Shown in pieces: positions 60,801-64,000 of a DNA stretch of 64,000 nucleotides; positions within the stretch are counted from its first letter, which is position 1; every line of letters starts with the position of its first letter. The translations under genes were made by a program, and so were the position numbers. Location: the NCBI RefSeq assembly GCF_030848805.1, contig NC_092358.1, positions 26,215,073 to 26,279,072 on the forward strand, in the 5' to 3' direction. This stretch comes from Temnothorax longispinosus (Eukaryota; Arthropoda; Insecta; Hymenoptera; Formicidae). Below the pieces are notes generated by a model. That model saw only the letters and a list, made by a program, of their open reading frames with translations, did not search any database and was not told where the DNA came from.

Positions 60801-63800
60801 TGCGTGGCAAACGAGCAGGCTTTGCCATGCATAAATCCAAATTTGAGCACACCGAGGACAAATCCTGACAGGACAACGTGGCGGCACTCTTTTATGTTGG
60901 ATCATACTTCTGTTTGTTCCCCAGGGTCCTTTCGGATATCGCGGCTGCTTACGGATTGCCAGCGTGGTGAAGAGGTGAAGAGGCGGACGGTGCAGAGTAA
61001 AGGAGCCGGCATTGTCCTACCGGATCTGCCAAGATCACCCGCCGGATGTACGGCCTCGTACAAACATGAAATTGTCCCCTACTCGTCCATCAATCCCTCG
61101 GATCAACCACCCCGTCAGCGTTTCATGAATAGTCATGGAATCGTCAAGTTCGAGCGATCGCGAACCATACACGGCGCGGTGGAAAATTACGGCAATCTCG
61201 AATTACGTTATTACTCGACGCTACTTGCTTATAGAGAGACGCATAAAAATAACTCTGCACAATAGTTCGCATCGCAATAATTTTCTCGATCAAGATCGGT
61301 TCCCCTGTAACACGATAAATCGTTTACGTCTACTACACCCTAACAAATCCTTAAATGAATGTTCAAGACTAAAGTAATCGCGACTCGTGGATCGACGGAG
61401 AAAACCGCGATCGATGGGTGCTTCATAAATCAGTAGCTCTTTTGACGCGTACGTTCGAGAGTATCGCCGTATCGCCATATCGCCGCGTAGCAGCTTTCGA
61501 AAAGCGGCTAAACGATATCTCGCGAGGCGCGCCGCTTTTCCGGTATACCGGGCGTAATGCAATCGGTTCCCATGCCCATCACGAAGCCGGGCGCAGCCCG
61601 ATGTGGCAGCGGACGACGCGATGTGCGTAGGAGAGATGTGATCCTTTGATCCGGCGCCGACCTACCTGCGCGCGCGTGCACCAACTGACTGACCGCGCGG
61701 TCTCGTAGAGACCGGTATTAAACACGCTCGTTTACGAGTTTACGCGTCACGCCGCCCGAATTTCAGCTCGGAAAGGTCGTTACCGGGAATGTTTGTCCCT
61801 CGTCGAACGCCACGGGAATACACTACGACGGCCGATCGACGGAACAGAGGAGAGGTGACGAGAACCAGCTCGATCGTGGATGTCGTTCGATCGTGACTGA
61901 CATCCCGAGATGGCCGAACGATGTCGAAACGCCCGCGCCCGGGTCAGCAGCAACGCTGCTGGCTCTCGCGACTGTTGGCGGTTGGCCGATGACACGTTTT
62001 CGCTCAAATCCTACTTCTGATTTTTCGAAAGCAGAGTTACAACGAGAAGAGAACAGATCTCCACGTGAGAAAATAATATTAGAATATAAATAATATTTTC
62101 AAATAATCAATAAATTATTGGTGCTTTGCAATGTAACAGGCAAACATTCCTCTTATAAACTCCTACGTAAGAATCCTATCTTCATTAATAAAAGCTGGAT
62201 ATCGTCCCGATTCTCATCAATGTAGCTCACGAGAGACGTTAAAAGAAAATACTTCGACCAATCTGGCGACAATAGCAGCTCCAATTAGCGTTAATATCGG
62301 TAATGGGCTAGGCCCGGGTGCGCAGCGGGAAAACTCCTCCGAGGACGGAGGGTAGCGATCGTAGAAGCGAAAACCAATCAGGATATATATCCATCGTATG
62401 TGCGTGGGACTCCCCCTTGCTCCTGCTGGCGTGACTGCTAAGAGATTACTTTACTTGACCTAATACCTCTCGGTAGGATGCATCGTGATACTTGGATCGG
62501 TTACGCAAGAACATTAATCTGCTGTACAATCGATCCCCGACAAAAGTCCCGTCTGGCAATGACACCTGCGACACATATCACCGCGAAAGGTAGCGAGAGA
62601 TACCGCCGACTCTTCGATACAATTAAGGAGGAAGACAGCCTGAAAAGGAGACGAACTTTTAATGACGTGAAATAGCGCGACCGCAATCGCTCGTTGAATA
62701 ATACCGACGCGTTACGAAATCGCGACTTTCGTCGTGATGAAACTCGGACTTCGCATTGTCGAAATCGGACCAGAACCGTAGGATCGCGCGCTCCGCTCCA
62801 CCAATGGATACCAATTTACTATTAGATAGAAGAGTCGCGGGTCGATCGTAATCGCGATAGCGACCGCCATCGGCGCTTCGGGCCAGAAAATGCGACGCGA
62901 TCGGCATGAAGATAATTAGCGCGACAACGGTGTTTCGAAGCTGCTATAATCGGACGCCAGGAAGCGACGACGCTCGCGCGAAAACGAACGCACGTGTCTC
63001 CCAAGACTGATTTCGGAACAGTGCAACGATACGACGACGACGATTTCGCTGGCAAGGCGTCCGAGCAAGCCGCGCGACATAGATCATCGTATCTATCCGA
63101 GCGATCGGTACGACGGCCACGTCGCCGACGAAACAGAGCTAACGTTGTCGCGCTGCTCGCTTCGAGAATGCGTAAGAATGAAAAGGCGCGAGAGCGCATT
63201 CATCCTACGAAGAGCAACCGGGAGGTGGTGAGCGTGGAGCCACGAAGCTTTATCTTATCAGATCGAGGGCGGCTTCCGAGGCGAGCTCAAAGTGCTAAGC
63301 CAGCCGACCGACACGACTCTCTCTCTCTCACTCTTTCTTTCACTCTCTTTTTCCACTGGCGTAGCCTATCCGATAACCTCCGCTTCTTTCCCTCTCTAGA
63401 ATATCTCCTCGCTTATCTCGCGTCTTCGTCGCATTCGCCGCGAGAACGGCTGATCTTCTAGCCCGCCTCATTATCGTAATTAGCCCCGGAACTCTCGCCG
63501 GTGATCTCGACCTAGCATCTCCGTGCGCGAGTGGCAGCGCGGATACTCGGGAGAGGAAACCGAAGAAGGACGCGGGAAGAGCGAAGTCGCGTGTCCGAAA
63601 GAGCAGAAGAAGGAGGAAGACCAAAAAGAAGCATGGTCGAGGGAAGAAACGCGCGCTAACCCAGAAAAACACTTGGTCACCTACCGGCGCTTTTATTTAT
63701 AAGACTTATCACCGCTACGCGCACCGACTCCGTTTGCAGTTGAAAGATGTTCTCCGACTTGCCAGTGACTACGTTTTTCGCAAACCCACTTGATCCGTTT

Positions 63801-64000
63801 GATGTCGCTTAAGGTAACGCGTAATAATTAAATGACTGCAAGTACCCCGCGGAATACTTTTTAATCAGTGATATTCTATTTTAATCTTATTGTATCTACA
63901 GGCCCACCCGTTTTTATCACAAGATTTCTCTCTTTTTGGAAATTTAATTATAAATCAAATACCAGTTTATATATACAACAGCATCTTAGAAATATACGAT
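60801..64000. other. Non-coding stretch to the end of the window
   Basis: No gene is recognised. A 153-codon frame (60804-61265, + strand) has mixed, not low-complexity composition but no domain, no ATG at its start and no supporting splice structure, so it is not called. 61390-62010 and 62820-63660 are CpG-rich. A CT-rich run is at 63316-63350. 62080-62240 and 63820-64000 are A+T-rich. Confidence 0.5.

Noticed and set aside
60804..61265. 153-codon frame, + strand, not low-complexity
   Set aside because: No recognisable domain, no ATG at the start and no exon structure. Several frames of this length are expected by chance in the window.

Overview
This is eukaryotic, non-coding DNA. CpG is very abundant, G+C-rich blocks alternate with A+T-rich blocks over a few hundred bases to about 1 kb, and (GA)n/(CT)n microsatellites are common. 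No reading frame has a recognisable protein family. CpG richness with dense GA/CT microsatellites fits a hymenopteran insect, and the fairly high G+C fits some ants better than honeybee, but this is inference from composition only. The window is most simply read as intergenic DNA or the inside of very large introns.

No gene can be named. Every open frame is at most about 250 codons, the longest ones lie in stop-poor CpG-rich DNA, several frames are often open over the same bases on both strands, and none shows a domain, a repeated family motif or a convincing exon structure. I found no convincing tRNA, rRNA, CRISPR array or intact transposon. Weak coding hints are kept as findings or rejected items, not as genes.

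Layout: 1-9180 is mixed sequence with two TATA-box-to-splice-donor arrangements (about 3139-3343 and 6924-7006). 9181-9720 is a CpG-dense block with a G-quadruplex motif and a YY1/Pho-like site. 10214-10282 is a long alternating purine-pyrimidine tract. 16033-16073 is a perfect (TC)n. 18250-18750 and 20040-20570 are two patches with lower CpG that may be old mobile-element remains. 20659-20852 is a long imperfect hairpin with a partial tandem copy. 24370-24640 is a diverged 131-bp tandem duplication. 28167-28210 is a 9-bp minisatellite. 31952-32032 is an 81-nt homopurine tract. 37944-38006 is an A+T-rich palindrome. 43979-43994 and 48474-48492 each hold a pair of CACGTG E-boxes within palindromic DNA. 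53665-53892 holds a pentamer satellite with an inverted second copy. 57088-57370 is a polypurine block followed by a partly complementary polypyrimidine block.

The structural items (repeats, palindromes, simple tracts) are read directly from the sequence. Promoter, Polycomb-type, E-box and transposon interpretations are inferences, and each carries a stated test.
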